DNA of 64,000 bases from contig NZ_AGFF01000023.1 of assembly GCF_000226215.1 (NCBI RefSeq), positions 494,720 to 558,719 of the forward strand. Reading direction: 5' to 3'. The notes beneath the pieces are model-generated. The model made no database searches. It saw only the letters and a program-made list of their open reading frames with translations, and was not told the DNA's origin. This document shows, piece by piece, positions 8,149 to 17,113 of this stretch. Position 1 is the first letter of the stretch, and the number at the start of each line of letters is the position of its first letter. Source of the stretch: Dietzia alimentaria 72. GTDB taxonomy: Bacteria; Actinomycetota; Actinomycetes; Mycobacteriales; Mycobacteriaceae. The translations under genes were made by a program, and so were the position numbers.

Positions 8149-8787
8149 ATGGTCGTCCACCTCAGCAAGCAGACGACGCCTAGTCCGACCCCCACACGGG
8201 GGATAGGAATGTTGCGCAGTCCGTACGTCCTGTTCGTGGTGGCAGCACTGGTTCTCGGAGGCCTCGTGTGGGCCACAGCGCTAGGCGGCAATGACGCCGC
8301 GACACAGGCCGCGGCATGCCCGCTGACCCCCGCAGCCGAGGAGGCCGGGCTCCGGGACGAATCCGCAAGCGCACTCGACGCGGTGGAGCCCGCGCTGCTC
8401 AGTGACACGAGGGTGCGCGTGCTTAACGCAAACGGTCAGAGTGGTCAGGCCGGCGCGGTAGCTGCCCAGCTCGCCGAGCTGGGCTTCCAAGCCGCCGGAG
8501 AGAACCCCACGGGTAACGACCCCGTCTACACCCAGGATCTCGAGTGCCACGGACAGATCCGTTACGGCGAGTCCGGAAAAGCGAACGCGAGATCGCTCTC
8601 ACTGGCCGCGCCCTGTATGCAGCTCGTGGCCGACGGTCGCGACGACAGCAGCGTCGACCTGGTTCTGGGAACCATCTTCTCTCGGCTCTCCGACTCGACG
8701 GCCGGTATCGGGGCGCTCGACGAGCTCAAGGTCGGACGTCAGCCCATTTCCACGGAACTCGACGCCGCTCGCTCTGTCAGCTGCTGA
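8149..8787 (+). CDS. cei: Cei, cell envelope integrity protein (LytR_C domain)
   Basis: A 212-residue secreted or anchored envelope protein. After about 24 polar residues a single transmembrane segment (VLFVVAALVLGGLVWATAL) is followed by an extracytoplasmic LytR/CpsA C-terminal-type domain (TRVRVLNANGQSGQAGAVAAQLAELGF, GNDPVY, RYGE). The order DUF4193-cei-suhB and the length match Rv2699c-Rv2700-Rv2701c, where cei is needed for envelope integrity and virulence. ATG 8149 follows an AGGAAGGG ribosome-binding site. Its 3' end overlaps the convergent suhB end by 11 nt. Confidence 0.87.
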   Translation: MVVHLSKQTTPSPTPTRGIGMLRSPYVLFVVAALVLGGLVWATALGGNDAATQAAACPLTPAAEEAGLRDESASALDAVEPALLSDTRVRVLNANGQSGQAGAVAAQLAELGFQAAGENPTGNDPVYTQDLECHGQIRYGESGKANARSLSLAAPCMQLVADGRDDSSVDLVLGTIFSRLSDSTAGIGALDELKVGRQPISTELDAARSVSC

Positions 8788-9640
8788 GGGGTCCAGACAG
8801 GGACCTCAACGCCGTCAGGAAGTCCGCTGCGACTCCCGGTGCCGCCGCGGTTGTCGCAACCGAGTCGTCGTCGGAGGCCGACACGACGGCTCCCGCTTCC
8901 GCGGCGATCAACGCACCGGCCGCGTGGTCCCACGGCTTCAGACAGCGCTCGTAATAGGCATCCAACCTCCCGGCGGCGAGCATGCACAGGTCGAGCGCCG
9001 CCGACCCACACCGACGGATATCCCGCACCCGGGGCAGTAGCGAGGCCACCAGTCGCCCCTGCTCGGCCCGGATATCCGCGTCATAGGCGAACCCGGTGCC
9101 CACCAACGCCAGGGCAAGGTCGTCACATGTCGAGGCACGGAGCGCTGTCGAGGTGTCGTCAGCCATCCTCAGCATCGCTCCCAGCCCCAGCCCTGCCGTG
9201 AAGGTCTCGCGGGTGGTGATGTTGTGGACCGCGCCCGCGACCACAACCCCGTCGACCTCCGCTGCCACGGAGACCGCTGTGAACGGGATGCCATAGAGCA
9301 GGTTGACCGTTCCGTCGACCGGATCGACAATCCACCGCACGCCACCCTGCGCCAGGCGGGTCGCATCCTGACCGCCCTCCTCGCCGAGGACGGTGTCCCC
9401 GGGACGGCCGGATGCGACCTCACAGCGCAGGTGCTCTTCCACCGAGGTGTCGATGATCGTGACCGGGTCGGTCGCCGAGCTCTTAGACCGCGGGTCCAAG
9501 CCGGATGTCGCGAACTCCCCGAGCATCCGGCGGGCCACGTCCCCGCCGCTGGTCGCCAAAGAGTCGGCGAACGACCTCAGTTCGCCGACCGAGCCACCGG
9601 CTGTTCCGCCCGCCATTCCCACTGCACTTTCCCCGGCCAT
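8777..9640 (-). CDS. suhB: SuhB-type inositol monophosphatase
   Basis: A 287-residue Mg-dependent inositol-1-phosphatase-family enzyme, likely making myo-inositol for phosphatidylinositol, mycothiol and lipoglycans. Metal-binding motif 1 is present as WIVDPVDGTVN near residue 120, the Glu site as LGEEGG, and motif 2 as WDHAAGALIAAEAG near the C-terminus. ATG 9640 is preceded by GAGGAGGG; upstream in-frame codons would add a non-homologous Arg-rich leader. The gene is divergent from ppgK. Confidence 0.9.
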   Translation of the reverse strand: MAGESAVGMAGGTAGGSVGELRSFADSLATSGGDVARRMLGEFATSGLDPRSKSSATDPVTIIDTSVEEHLRCEVASGRPGDTVLGEEGGQDATRLAQGGVRWIVDPVDGTVNLLYGIPFTAVSVAAEVDGVVVAGAVHNITTRETFTAGLGLGAMLRMADDTSTALRASTCDDLALALVGTGFAYDADIRAEQGRLVASLLPRVRDIRRCGSAALDLCMLAAGRLDAYYERCLKPWDHAAGALIAAEAGAVVSASDDDSVATTAAAPGVAADFLTALRSLSGPLSS

Positions 9641-9801
9641 CTGGCCCTCCTCGTCGTCGTCACCGGATGTAGCCGCACCAACGCCCGACCGCCGATACCC
9701 TGATCGCGGGCGTCCGTTGCCCCCATCGTGCCCCGGCGGCTCGATGCGCCGCCGAGATAACCCGCCGTGTCGCCGCACGGCCCCTACCGCGGGAGCGAAC
9801 C

Positions 9802-10647
9802 ATGCCCAGCCCCACCCCAGACCTCACAGACCCCTCAGAGGCCACGACGACCGGCCTCGGGGTAGACGTGGGGGGCACCGGTATCAAGGTCGGTCTCGTA
9901 GACCTGCACAACGGCGAACTCATCGGCGACCGACTGATCCGCGACACCCCACAACCGGCCACTCCGGACGCGATCGCGGAAGTGATCCGGGAGTTGGTCG
10001 AAGAGTTCAACTGGGACGGCCCGATCGGTGTCGCCCTCCCCAGCGTAATTCACGACGGCACCACCCGGATCGCGCACAACATCGACAAGTCCTGGATCGG
10101 CTGCGACGTCAACGCCTTGTTCGACCGGCATCTTCCCGGTCGAGACGTCCTCATGCTCAACGACGCCGACGCTGCGGGAGTGACCGAGATCCACTACGGC
10201 GCCGGCGAGGGTATCGACGGCCTGGTGATTCTGCTGACATTCGGCACAGGGATCGGATCCGCACTGCTCATCGACGGGCGTCTCGTCCCCAACACCGAGT
10301 TCGGGCACCTGCTCGTGGAAGACATCGCCGGCCGGGGCTTCGACGAGGCGGAACACCTTGCCTCCGCAGCCGTCCGGGCCCGCGACGAACTGACCTTCGC
10401 CGAATGGGCTCCCCACGTGTCCAACGTCCTGCGGTCCATAGAAAATCTTTTGTGGCCACGCGCATTCGTGCTCGGCGGAGGGGTGAGCGAGGCCGCGGAC
10501 GAGTGGTTCCCCCTCCTGGAGAACCGGACACCGGTCAGGGCCGCCGTTCGACTTAACGACGCCGGGATCATCGGCGCAGCGCTCTACGCCGCCGCCCGCA
10601 CAGGCGTCGTGGATCTGAGTGGGGTCCTCTCCCGCGGTGTCGGCTGA
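9802..10647 (+). CDS. ppgK: PpgK, polyphosphate glucokinase
   Basis: A 281-residue ROK-family kinase that phosphorylates glucose using polyphosphate (and usually ATP). Phosphate-binding motif GVDVGGTGIKVGLVDL lies near residue 17; LNDADAAGVTE carries the catalytic Asp; TFGTGIGSALLIDG is the next ROK motif, then NTEFGHLL and LGGGVSE. The position immediately before sigA, divergent from suhB, matches Rv2701c-Rv2702-Rv2703. The length is normal for actinobacterial PpgK. Confidence 0.93.
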   Translation: MPSPTPDLTDPSEATTTGLGVDVGGTGIKVGLVDLHNGELIGDRLIRDTPQPATPDAIAEVIRELVEEFNWDGPIGVALPSVIHDGTTRIAHNIDKSWIGCDVNALFDRHLPGRDVLMLNDADAAGVTEIHYGAGEGIDGLVILLTFGTGIGSALLIDGRLVPNTEFGHLLVEDIAGRGFDEAEHLASAAVRARDELTFAEWAPHVSNVLRSIENLLWPRAFVLGGGVSEAADEWFPLLENRTPVRAAVRLNDAGIIGAALYAAARTGVVDLSGVLSRGVG

Positions 10648-10668
10648 CCCCGGATAACCCCGCCGGAT

Positions 10669-10698
10669 GCGACCCTCGGCGCAGTTCCTCGTTACAAT
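10669..10698 (+). promoter_or_regulatory. Tentative sigA promoter
   Basis: TACAAT at 10693-10698 is a good -10 hexamer in the 180-nt gap before sigA. The best -35 at 18-nt spacing, GCGACC (10669-10674), is weak. The rest of the gap is GC-rich leader with no ORF I support. Confidence 0.3.
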
Positions 10699-10827
10699 GG
10701 CGCAGGCCGGGAACACGTACCGGCCGGGGACGGGCCCGGTACCGCGATGCGGTCGGCTCGAGTGCCAGCGGACCCCGCGGCATCGATCCCTGTTTCCCAT
10801 CGAGCAACCGGTTGTGAAGGGGCGTTT

Positions 10828-12216
10828 GTGGCAGCCACGAAGACCACCAGTTCGGATCCCGCTAAGAGCGGAGACCCGTCGGACACCGAGGTCACGGGCG
10901 CGGCCCCCGCCACGAAGACCGCGGCGAGCAAGGCTCCCGCCAAGAAGGCGCCGGCCAAGAAGACCGCCGCCAAGAAGACAGCGGCCAAGAAGGCGCCGGC
11001 TAAGAAGGCCCCCGCCAAGAAAACAGCGGCTAAGAAGACCGCAGCGAAGAAAACTGCGGCTCCCAAGGCCACCGATGTCGTGGACGACGCTCCGGTCGAC
11101 GTGGTTGACGCTCCCGAGGTGGAGCCCGACACCGCCGAACTGGAAGATGTCGAAGTCGAGGACGTCGAGGACACGGAAGCCGACGAGGAGACGAAGGAAG
11201 AGCCGACCGCCAAGGACAAGGCATCGGGCGACTTCGTCTGGGACGAGGACGAGTCCGAGGCCCTTCGCCAGGCCCGCAAGGACGCCGAGCTCACCGCCTC
11301 CGCAGATTCCGTCCGCGCCTACCTCAAGCAGATCGGCAAGGTCGCGCTCCTCAATGCCGAGGAGGAGGTCGAGTTGGCCAAGCGAATCGAGGCCGGCCTT
11401 TACTCCACCTGGCACATGGCGCAGGTCGTCGAGCGCGGCGATAAGCTCACCACCGCCCAGCGCCGTGACTTCCGCTGGATCGAGCGCGACGGTGTCCGCG
11501 CCAAGAACCATCTGCTCGAGGCGAACCTGCGTCTCGTCGTCTCGTTGGCCAAGCGCTACACCGGCCGCGGCATGGCATTCTTGGACCTCATCCAGGAGGG
11601 GAACCTCGGCCTGATCCGTGCGGTCGAGAAGTTCGACTACACCAAGGGCTACAAATTCTCGACGTACGCCACATGGTGGATCCGTCAGGCCATCACCCGC
11701 GCGATGGCCGACCAGGCGCGCACCATCCGAATTCCGGTGCACATGGTCGAGGTCATCAACAAGCTCGGTCGCATTCAGCGGGAGCTCCTCCAGGACCTGG
11801 GCCGCGAGCCCACGCCTGAGGAACTGGCCAAGGAAATGGACATAACCCCGGAGAAGGTACTGGAGATCCAGCAGTACGCCCGAGAGCCCATCTCGCTCGA
11901 CCAGACCATTGGCGACGAGGGTGACTCGCAGCTCGGTGACTTCATCGAGGACTCCGAAGCCGTCGTGGCTGTGGACGCGGTCAGCTTCACCCTGCTCCAG
12001 GACCAGCTCCGGTCGGTTCTCGACACACTCTCCGAGCGTGAGGCGGGTGTGGTGCGCCTGCGCTTCGGACTCACCGACGGACTCCCCCGCACCCTCGACG
12101 AGATCGGTCAGGTCTATGGCGTCACGCGCGAGCGGATTCGGCAGATCGAGTCCAAGACAATGTCCAAACTGCGGCACCCATCGCGCTCCCAGGTGCTGCG
12201 CGACTACCTGGACTGA
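10828..12216 (+). CDS. sigA: SigA, primary RNA polymerase sigma factor
   Basis: The housekeeping sigma-70 factor, 462 residues from GTG 10828 (VAATK, as in M. tuberculosis), preceded by GAAGGGG. The N-terminus is a run of Lys/Ala/Pro pentads ([10 protein letters not shown], about residues 30-75) followed by an acidic stretch. The conserved core begins at [21 protein letters not shown]: region 1.2 ([13 protein letters not shown]), 2 ([35 protein letters not shown]), 3 ([11 protein letters not shown]) and 4 ([20 protein letters not shown]). An in-frame ATG at 10747 would add an unlikely leader. A strong hairpin follows. Confidence 0.97.
   Translation: MAATKTTSSDPAKSGDPSDTEVTGAAPATKTAASKAPAKKAPAKKTAAKKTAAKKAPAKKAPAKKTAAKKTAAKKTAAPKATDVVDDAPVDVVDAPEVEPDTAELEDVEVEDVEDTEADEETKEEPTAKDKASGDFVWDEDESEALRQARKDAELTASADSVRAYLKQIGKVALLNAEEEVELAKRIEAGLYSTWHMAQVVERGDKLTTAQRRDFRWIERDGVRAKNHLLEANLRLVVSLAKRYTGRGMAFLDLIQEGNLGLIRAVEKFDYTKGYKFSTYATWWIRQAITRAMADQARTIRIPVHMVEVINKLGRIQRELLQDLGREPTPEELAKEMDITPEKVLEIQQYAREPISLDQTIGDEGDSQLGDFIEDSEAVVAVDAVSFTLLQDQLRSVLDTLSEREAGVVRLRFGLTDGLPRTLDEIGQVYGVTRERIRQIESKTMSKLRHPSRSQVLRDYLD
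10912..11067 (+). repeat. Tandem 15-bp repeats encoding Lys/Ala/Pro pentads in sigA
   Basis: Around ten imperfect 15-bp units (GCnCCnGCCAAGAAG or ACnGCnGCnAAGAAG) encode alternating APAKK and TAAKK pentapeptides. The tract resembles the tails of mycobacterial HupB/H1-like proteins. Such arrays can vary in copy number between strains by slippage. Confidence 0.85.
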
Positions 12217-12233
12217 CACGCGTCTCTCGCATA

Positions 12234-12275
12234 GCAGGAAGGGCCCCCGTCGAAAGAGACGGGGGCCCTTCCTGC
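12234..12275. terminator. Strong bidirectional terminator between sigA and the helicase gene
   Basis: A perfect 18-bp stem (GCAGGAAGGGCCCCCGTC with its complement) around a six-base GAAAGA loop, 17 nt after the sigA stop. There is no long T-run, but the stem is very stable and sits between convergent genes. Confidence 0.8.
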
Positions 12276-12341
12276 ATGTGTTAATGATCAGTGAACGCCG
12301 CTCGGCCCACTTCGGGCCCAACATCGCTTCACACGTCTCGG

Positions 12342-14177
12342 CTACCAGCTCCGTAGCGTGGAAATCCGTTCACGAATCTGCTCAGCGGACGCCATCGGCA
12401 CGGGCGGGCCACCACACGAATTGCGCAGCTGTGAGTGGATCGCGCCGTGGGACTTGCCCAGTCGACCCGAGTAGACCGAAACAAGGGTGTTCAATTGCCG
12501 ACGCAGATCCTTGAGCTCGGCGGCGGAGGCGACCCGTTCGGCAGCTGCGCCAGCCTGGGCGCCCGGGCCGGCGGCATTGCCGGGAATCGTGGCACCGGAC
12601 ACCGCAGGATCGACCCCGACCACCGCTACCGAACCGGCAGCGGTCTCCCCTGGCATCCGCTTGATCTGTTCCTTCTCCCGCTGGCGCAGCAGCGCCTTGA
12701 CGTCGTCCGCGCCCAGAAGCCCGGGAAGCCCGATGTAATCGGCTTCCTCCTCGCTCCCGGCGAATGTGGCTGTGCCGTAGGAGGAACCCTCGTAGACGAT
12801 CTGGTCCAGCTCGGCATCTGCACCCAACGAGATGTAGCCTTTTTCCTCCTCATCCGCGTTGTCCGGTTCGTCCTGTTGCTGGTTGGCCTGCGCGAGGAGT
12901 TCGTCTTCGAGCCCGCCCTCACGGTGGGGCTTTCCCAGAACGTGATCCCGCTGCGCCTCCATCTGCGATGCCAGCTGCAACAGCACAGGAACTGAGGGCA
13001 GGAAAACCGACGCGGTCTCTCCCGGGCGCCGCGACCGGACGAATCGACCGATCGCCTGCGCAAAGTACAAGGGGGTCGATGCGCTGGTGGCGTACACGCC
13101 CACACTGAGACGGGGCACGTCCACGCCCTCGGAGACCATGCGGACCGCGACCATCCACTCATCGGTGGACTCTGCGAACTTCCCGATTCGACTCGAGGCC
13201 GTGGGGTCGTCGGACAAGACCACAACTGGGACTCTCCCGGTGATCTCCGTCAGCAGCGCCGCGTACTCACGAGCCCGCTCCTGGTCGGTGGCGATCACCA
13301 GACCGCCGGCATCCGGCACCCCGCCGGACCGGATCTGGCGCAGCCGGGTGTGCGCAGCATGGAGCACTGCCGGCATCCAGTCACCGTGGGGGTCCAACGC
13401 CACCCGCCAGGCGCGGGAGGTCTGGTCAGCGCTCAGAGGCTCTCCCAGTCGTGCGGAGAACTCCTCGCCGGCGTTCGTCCGCCAACGCGCCTCGCCCGAA
13501 TAGGCGAGGAACACCACGGGCCGCACCACGCCGTCGGCGAGTGCGTCTGCGTAGCCGTACGAATGATCGGCCTTGGAACGCTGGTGCCCCTGACCGTCGG
13601 GTTCGTAGGTGACAAACGGGATGGGGCTGTCGTCGGAGCGGAACGGCGTACCGGTGAGCGACAGACGCCGTTCGGCGTCGTCGAACGCCTCACGGATGCC
13701 ATCTCCCCAACTTCGTGCGTCACCGCCGTGGTGAATCTCGTCGAGGATCACCAGCGTCCGACGTGAGGCCGTCCGTTCGCGGTGCTTGAACGGGTGAGAG
13801 GCCACCTGCGCGTAAGTCACCACCACGCCGTGGAATTCGGGCGCCAGGGCTCCTGAGGAATTGGAGTACTCGGGGTCGAGGGCGATGCCGGCCCGCGCTG
13901 CGGACTCGGCCCACTGGTACTTCAGGTGCTCGGTGGGGGCAACCACCGTGACGGCGTCCACCGTTCGGTCTGCCAGGAGTTCCGTGGCCACGCGCAGCCC
14001 GAACGTCGTCTTGCCGGCTCCTGGGGTCGCCACGGCGAGGAAGTCTTTCGGCCGCGCCATGAGGTACTTGCGCAGAGCTGTGCGCTGCCAGGAGCGCAGC
14101 GGTGCACCCCCGGACGTCGGGGCGGTGTTCTCTGCGGTCTGTTCCTCGGGGCCCGGGACCGCACCGGGACTACTCAC
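12342..14177 (-). CDS. DEAD/DEAH-box helicase (SSL2-like)
   Basis: A 611-residue superfamily 2 helicase. Motifs: Q/entry RSWQRTALRKYL, Walker A ATPGAGKTTFG (near residue 50), VVAPTEHLKYQW (Ia), DEIHHGG (Walker B), LTGTPFRSD (III), MVSEGVDVPRL (V) and AQAIGRFVRSRRPGE (VI). The C-terminal third is poorly conserved and Ala/Gly/Gln-rich. The GTG start overlaps the DUF3039 stop by eight nt (GTGAGTAG), so the two are probably translated together, an arrangement I recall as widespread in actinobacteria. Substrate is unknown; a DNA-repair role similar to XPB is a guess from the fold. Confidence 0.88.
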   Translation of the reverse strand: MSSPGAVPGPEEQTAENTAPTSGGAPLRSWQRTALRKYLMARPKDFLAVATPGAGKTTFGLRVATELLADRTVDAVTVVAPTEHLKYQWAESAARAGIALDPEYSNSSGALAPEFHGVVVTYAQVASHPFKHRERTASRRTLVILDEIHHGGDARSWGDGIREAFDDAERRLSLTGTPFRSDDSPIPFVTYEPDGQGHQRSKADHSYGYADALADGVVRPVVFLAYSGEARWRTNAGEEFSARLGEPLSADQTSRAWRVALDPHGDWMPAVLHAAHTRLRQIRSGGVPDAGGLVIATDQERAREYAALLTEITGRVPVVVLSDDPTASSRIGKFAESTDEWMVAVRMVSEGVDVPRLSVGVYATSASTPLYFAQAIGRFVRSRRPGETASVFLPSVPVLLQLASQMEAQRDHVLGKPHREGGLEDELLAQANQQQDEPDNADEEEKGYISLGADAELDQIVYEGSSYGTATFAGSEEEADYIGLPGLLGADDVKALLRQREKEQIKRMPGETAAGSVAVVGVDPAVSGATIPGNAAGPGAQAGAAAERVASAAELKDLRRQLNTLVSVYSGRLGKSHGAIHSQLRNSCGGPPVPMASAEQIRERISTLRSW

Positions 14178-14415
14178 CAGGCTTCAGGGTCTCATAGACG
14201 CGTTTGCATTCCGGGCACACCGGCGAGCCGGGCTTAGCCGAGCGGGTGACGGAGAAGACCTCACCGCACAGGGCGATCACGTAGCTGCCCATGACCGCGC
14301 TTTCGGCGATCTTGCTCTTGTCCACGTAGTGGAAGAATTTGGGGGCGTCGTCCTGCGTCTCCTCGGTCGTGGTGACCTCGGGACGCTCGAGTGTCTTTGT
14401 CCGAGTGTTGCTCAC
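14170..14415 (-). CDS. DUF3039 small zinc-binding protein
   Basis: An 81-residue protein with the DUF3039 core FFHYVDKSKIAESAVMGSYVIALCGEVF and a C-terminal CPECKRVYE. One isolated Cys (ALCGEVF) plus the CPEC pair, with the FHY His, could form a zinc site. The start GTG 14415 gives VSNTRTKTLERP; AGGG is close upstream. It overlaps the helicase start and is divergent from DUF3099. Function unknown; the constant neighbour helicase suggests a partner. Confidence 0.85.
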   Translation of the reverse strand: MSNTRTKTLERPEVTTTEETQDDAPKFFHYVDKSKIAESAVMGSYVIALCGEVFSVTRSAKPGSPVCPECKRVYETLKPGE

Positions 14416-14472
14416 ACCCTCATGATGCCGCACCCAGGCGTCGCGGCGCCAACGCCGGAGTACCTTGGAGCT

Positions 14473-14922
14473 ATGGCACCCGACTTCCGACGTAACCGGT
14501 CCGGGGAACGGGACGACACATCGAAACCGGTTCTCATCACCGGAGCGCGGCAGTCGTACCACGACGAGCTCTCGGCACGGAAGCGACGCTACTTTCTTCT
14601 TATGAGTGTGCGGATCCCCGCGCTACTCGTTGCTGCCGGTGCGCACGTGTTGTGGCACAACCCGTGGATCACGGTGGCGATCGTCATCGGGTCCATCCCC
14701 ATCCCGTGGATAGCTGTGATCGGGGCGAACGACCGTCCGCCACTACCCAAAGGTCAGGCTCGCACCTATTCGGCGGGGCGGTTGACCTCGTACACTCCGC
14801 AGTCGTTGCCGTCCGGCATCACCGGTGCGGCGCCCACGCCGGACCCGCCCGACAGGCCGAGCGGCGGCTCTGACCACGGCGAAGAGCCCGACCATACTCA
14901 CGAGAATGAACCCCCAGAGTGA
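14473..14922 (+). CDS. DUF3099 membrane protein
   Basis: 149 residues with the DUF3099 signature ITGARQSYHDELSARKRRYF near residue 22, then two transmembrane helices (MSVRIPALLVAAGAHVLW; WITVAIVIGSIPIPWIAVI) and a hydrophilic Pro-rich tail. TTGGAG precedes ATG 14473. The stop overlaps the GTG of the methyltransferase gene (GTGA), so translation is coupled. Function unknown. Confidence 0.85.
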   Translation: MAPDFRRNRSGERDDTSKPVLITGARQSYHDELSARKRRYFLLMSVRIPALLVAAGAHVLWHNPWITVAIVIGSIPIPWIAVIGANDRPPLPKGQARTYSAGRLTSYTPQSLPSGITGAAPTPDPPDRPSGGSDHGEEPDHTHENEPPE

Positions 14923-16511
14923 CCCTCCCCACCCCGTCCCTCGCGGACCTCGCGCCCGCCCTCGCTGACGCGTTCCGTCGTCACGACTACTCGGTATCCG
15001 GTCTGGAGGATTTCCTGGGGTTCGATGGCGTGTCGGCGCTGGCCAGGTCGGACGCGGCGACGGTCCGCCGCCACTGCCGTGGAGCAGGCACAGCGGGTTT
15101 GTTGCTGAGACTGTTCGTCCTGAGCGACCCTGTGCCGCGCCCGGAGGTGGAGGCCGCGCTCCCGGAGGTCCCGATCGCAGACGGTGAGGCGGCTGGTTTG
15201 TGGTCCCCGGCCGATGGGGGGCTGGTGCGCGCGTCGGTCGACCTGCGTCCCGTGGACACTGGCCATGGCACACGCTGGATATTCTCGGACGTGGACGGGT
15301 CGATGGTCCACGCCCAGACCCGCCCGGATCACGTTCTGGGCGTCGGGCAGGCCACACTGTCCCTGCTGCGGATCACCCCCTCCTCCCCCGCCGATTCGGT
15401 GTTGGATCTGGGAACGGGGTGCGGGATCCAGCTTGTTCACGCGCTCGAGAACGCAGGTTCCGGAACCGGCACCGACATCACGGAACGTTGCCTTGAACTG
15501 GCGGCCGCTTCCCTGGCCATCAACGGTCTGGAGGCTGAGCTACTGCGGGGACCGTGGTTCGAGCCGGTACAGGACCGGGTCTTCGACCGGATCGTGGCCA
15601 ATCCACCGTTCGTGGTGGGCCCGTCCGAACAGGGCCATTCGTACCGGGAGTCGGGAATGGCGTTGGACGGGGCAAGTCGCACGGTGGTCTCGGGCGCTGC
15701 CGGGCACCTGGCCGCGGGCGGTACCGCGGTGATGCTCGTGTCCTGGGTGGAGCGAGAGGAAACCGATTGGCGAGCCCATATCGCGTCGTGGGTTCCGCCC
15801 GAGGGCGTCGAGGCGTGGGTGCTGCGACGTGACAGTTCCGATCCGGGGCTCTACGTGTGGACGTGGCTGACCGATGAGGGGATGGATCCGCGCGACGAGA
15901 CGGCATGGCTCGCTGCAGACGCCTGGTTGGACCACTTCGAGGCAGAGGGGGTGACCGGCATCGGGTTCGGATACGTCTACATGCGCCGCATCGACGGTCC
16001 CTCGTCGGTACTGTGCGAGGACCTGACCCATCCGTTCGACGGAGGGCTCGGGGACGAAGCGGAGGCCTACTTCGCGAGGACCGCCTGGTTACGGGATGCC
16101 GCGGACCGGTACGGCGGCGAGGACATCGCCTTGGACTCCACCGTCTTCACCGTCTCCCCCGATGTCCACCTGCACTTATCAGAGTCCCTCGCGCCCACCG
16201 CCCCGACCGTGGGTGCCATCGAGGGTCCGTCCACGGTGGTGGTGGAACGGGTGACGGGCGCGCGGTGGCGCCATGAGATCGATCCGATCACCGCAACGGT
16301 GCTCCGGGGGACGCGCACGGGTGCGTTGCCGTTGGCGGACCTGGTTATCCTGGCCGCGGCGTCGGCGGGTGAGGACCCGGACGCGCTGGCCGCACCCGTG
16401 CGCCGGGTGGTCGCCGACCTCGTCCTCCACGGTTTCCTGGTGCCGGTCGGTGAGCCCGAACTCCTACCGCCCGGGGCCGTGGCCCCCCGGGATGGGGATT
16501 GGGCGGGATGA
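14919..16511 (+). CDS. Class I SAM-dependent methyltransferase (NPPF-type, RsmC/PrmC-like)
   Basis: A 530-residue protein. An N-terminal helical domain (1-120) is followed by a Rossmann methyltransferase: SAM motif [17 protein letters not shown] near residue 165, and [11 protein letters not shown] near residue 225. NPPF is typical of enzymes that methylate planar nitrogen (adenine or guanine N, Gln amide). A long C-terminal extension of about 200 residues is characteristic of an actinobacterial group. It overlaps DUF3099 upstream (GTGA) and dtd downstream (ATGA). The likely substrate is rRNA, tRNA or a translation factor, given the coupling with dtd; not proven. Confidence 0.85.
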   Translation: MTLPTPSLADLAPALADAFRRHDYSVSGLEDFLGFDGVSALARSDAATVRRHCRGAGTAGLLLRLFVLSDPVPRPEVEAALPEVPIADGEAAGLWSPADGGLVRASVDLRPVDTGHGTRWIFSDVDGSMVHAQTRPDHVLGVGQATLSLLRITPSSPADSVLDLGTGCGIQLVHALENAGSGTGTDITERCLELAAASLAINGLEAELLRGPWFEPVQDRVFDRIVANPPFVVGPSEQGHSYRESGMALDGASRTVVSGAAGHLAAGGTAVMLVSWVEREETDWRAHIASWVPPEGVEAWVLRRDSSDPGLYVWTWLTDEGMDPRDETAWLAADAWLDHFEAEGVTGIGFGYVYMRRIDGPSSVLCEDLTHPFDGGLGDEAEAYFARTAWLRDAADRYGGEDIALDSTVFTVSPDVHLHLSESLAPTAPTVGAIEGPSTVVVERVTGARWRHEIDPITATVLRGTRTGALPLADLVILAAASAGEDPDALAAPVRRVVADLVLHGFLVPVGEPELLPPGAVAPRDGDWAG

Positions 16512-16945
16512 AGGCGGTGCTCTCCCGTGTCACCGAGGCATCGGTGACCGTCGACGACGAGGTGGTGGGCGCCTTGCCCGGACCCGGACTGTTGGTGCTG
16601 TTGGGGGTATCGAACGACGACGACGAGAACGACGTCTCCACGATGGTTCGCAAGATCTCGGAGCTGCGCATCTTGCGGGACGAGTGCAGTGCCGTGGAGG
16701 TGGGCGCTCCGGTGTTGGTCGTCAGCCAGTTCACACTGATGGGTTCGACGACCAAAGGTCGGCGACCGTCGTGGTCGCGGGCTGCGTCCTCGGTCGTAGC
16801 CGAACCGCTGGTGGAATCAGTGGTGAGAGGGCTGCGCGAACGTGGACTCGACGTGTCGACCGGCGCGTTCGGCGCAATGATGCGTGTCCATTCGGTCAAT
16901 GACGGGCCGTTCACGCTGCTGGTGGAGACTTCTCCGACGCGGTGA
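16508..16945 (+). CDS. dtd: Dtd, D-aminoacyl-tRNA deacylase
   Basis: 145 residues. The enzyme hydrolyses D-aminoacyl-tRNA (and Gly-tRNA-Ala), a translation proofreading step. The SQFTL motif (VVSQFTLMG) is present near residue 77, followed by [11 protein letters not shown]. The Gly-cisPro region reads VNDGPFT, where most bacterial Dtds have GPVT. ATG 16508 overlaps the methyltransferase stop. Confidence 0.93.
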   Translation: MKAVLSRVTEASVTVDDEVVGALPGPGLLVLLGVSNDDDENDVSTMVRKISELRILRDECSAVEVGAPVLVVSQFTLMGSTTKGRRPSWSRAASSVVAEPLVESVVRGLRERGLDVSTGAFGAMMRVHSVNDGPFTLLVETSPTR

Positions 16946-16988
16946 CGGAGCGGTGGCGGTCCTCCCGGTGACCGAGATCATGTATCCG

Positions 16989-17014
16989 GGAACATTCCTG
17001 ACACCGTTGCCGTT
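16989..17014 (+). promoter_or_regulatory. ECF-type (SigH/SigE-like) promoter of sigB
   Basis: GGAAC at 16989-16993 (preceded by G) and CGTT at 17011-17014 are separated by 17 nt, the classic -35/-10 arrangement for SigH, SigE or SigL in mycobacteria and SigH in corynebacteria. It lies about 100 nt before the sigB start, in a 168-nt gap. Confidence 0.7.
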
Positions 17015-17113
17015 GTAAGGGTATGTGACCGTGATCTGGACAGACACGACCCTGATCCGTCCACCAGCAACCGAACGCCGGCCCGATCATCGGGCCAGGC
17101 AGGAGGAGGAGAC

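Noticed and set aside
10692..11294. Hydrophobic minus-strand frame with repeated [12 protein letters not shown] units
   Set aside because: It is the mirror of the Lys/Ala/Pro codons of the sigA repeat (CTT/GGC/AGC reading), not a membrane protein gene.
9835..12324. 829-codon open frame on the minus strand opposite ppgK and sigA
   Set aside because: Long antisense frames are expected at this GC content. The plus strand has full ROK-kinase and sigma-70 motifs, and the minus product is low complexity with no recognisable domain.
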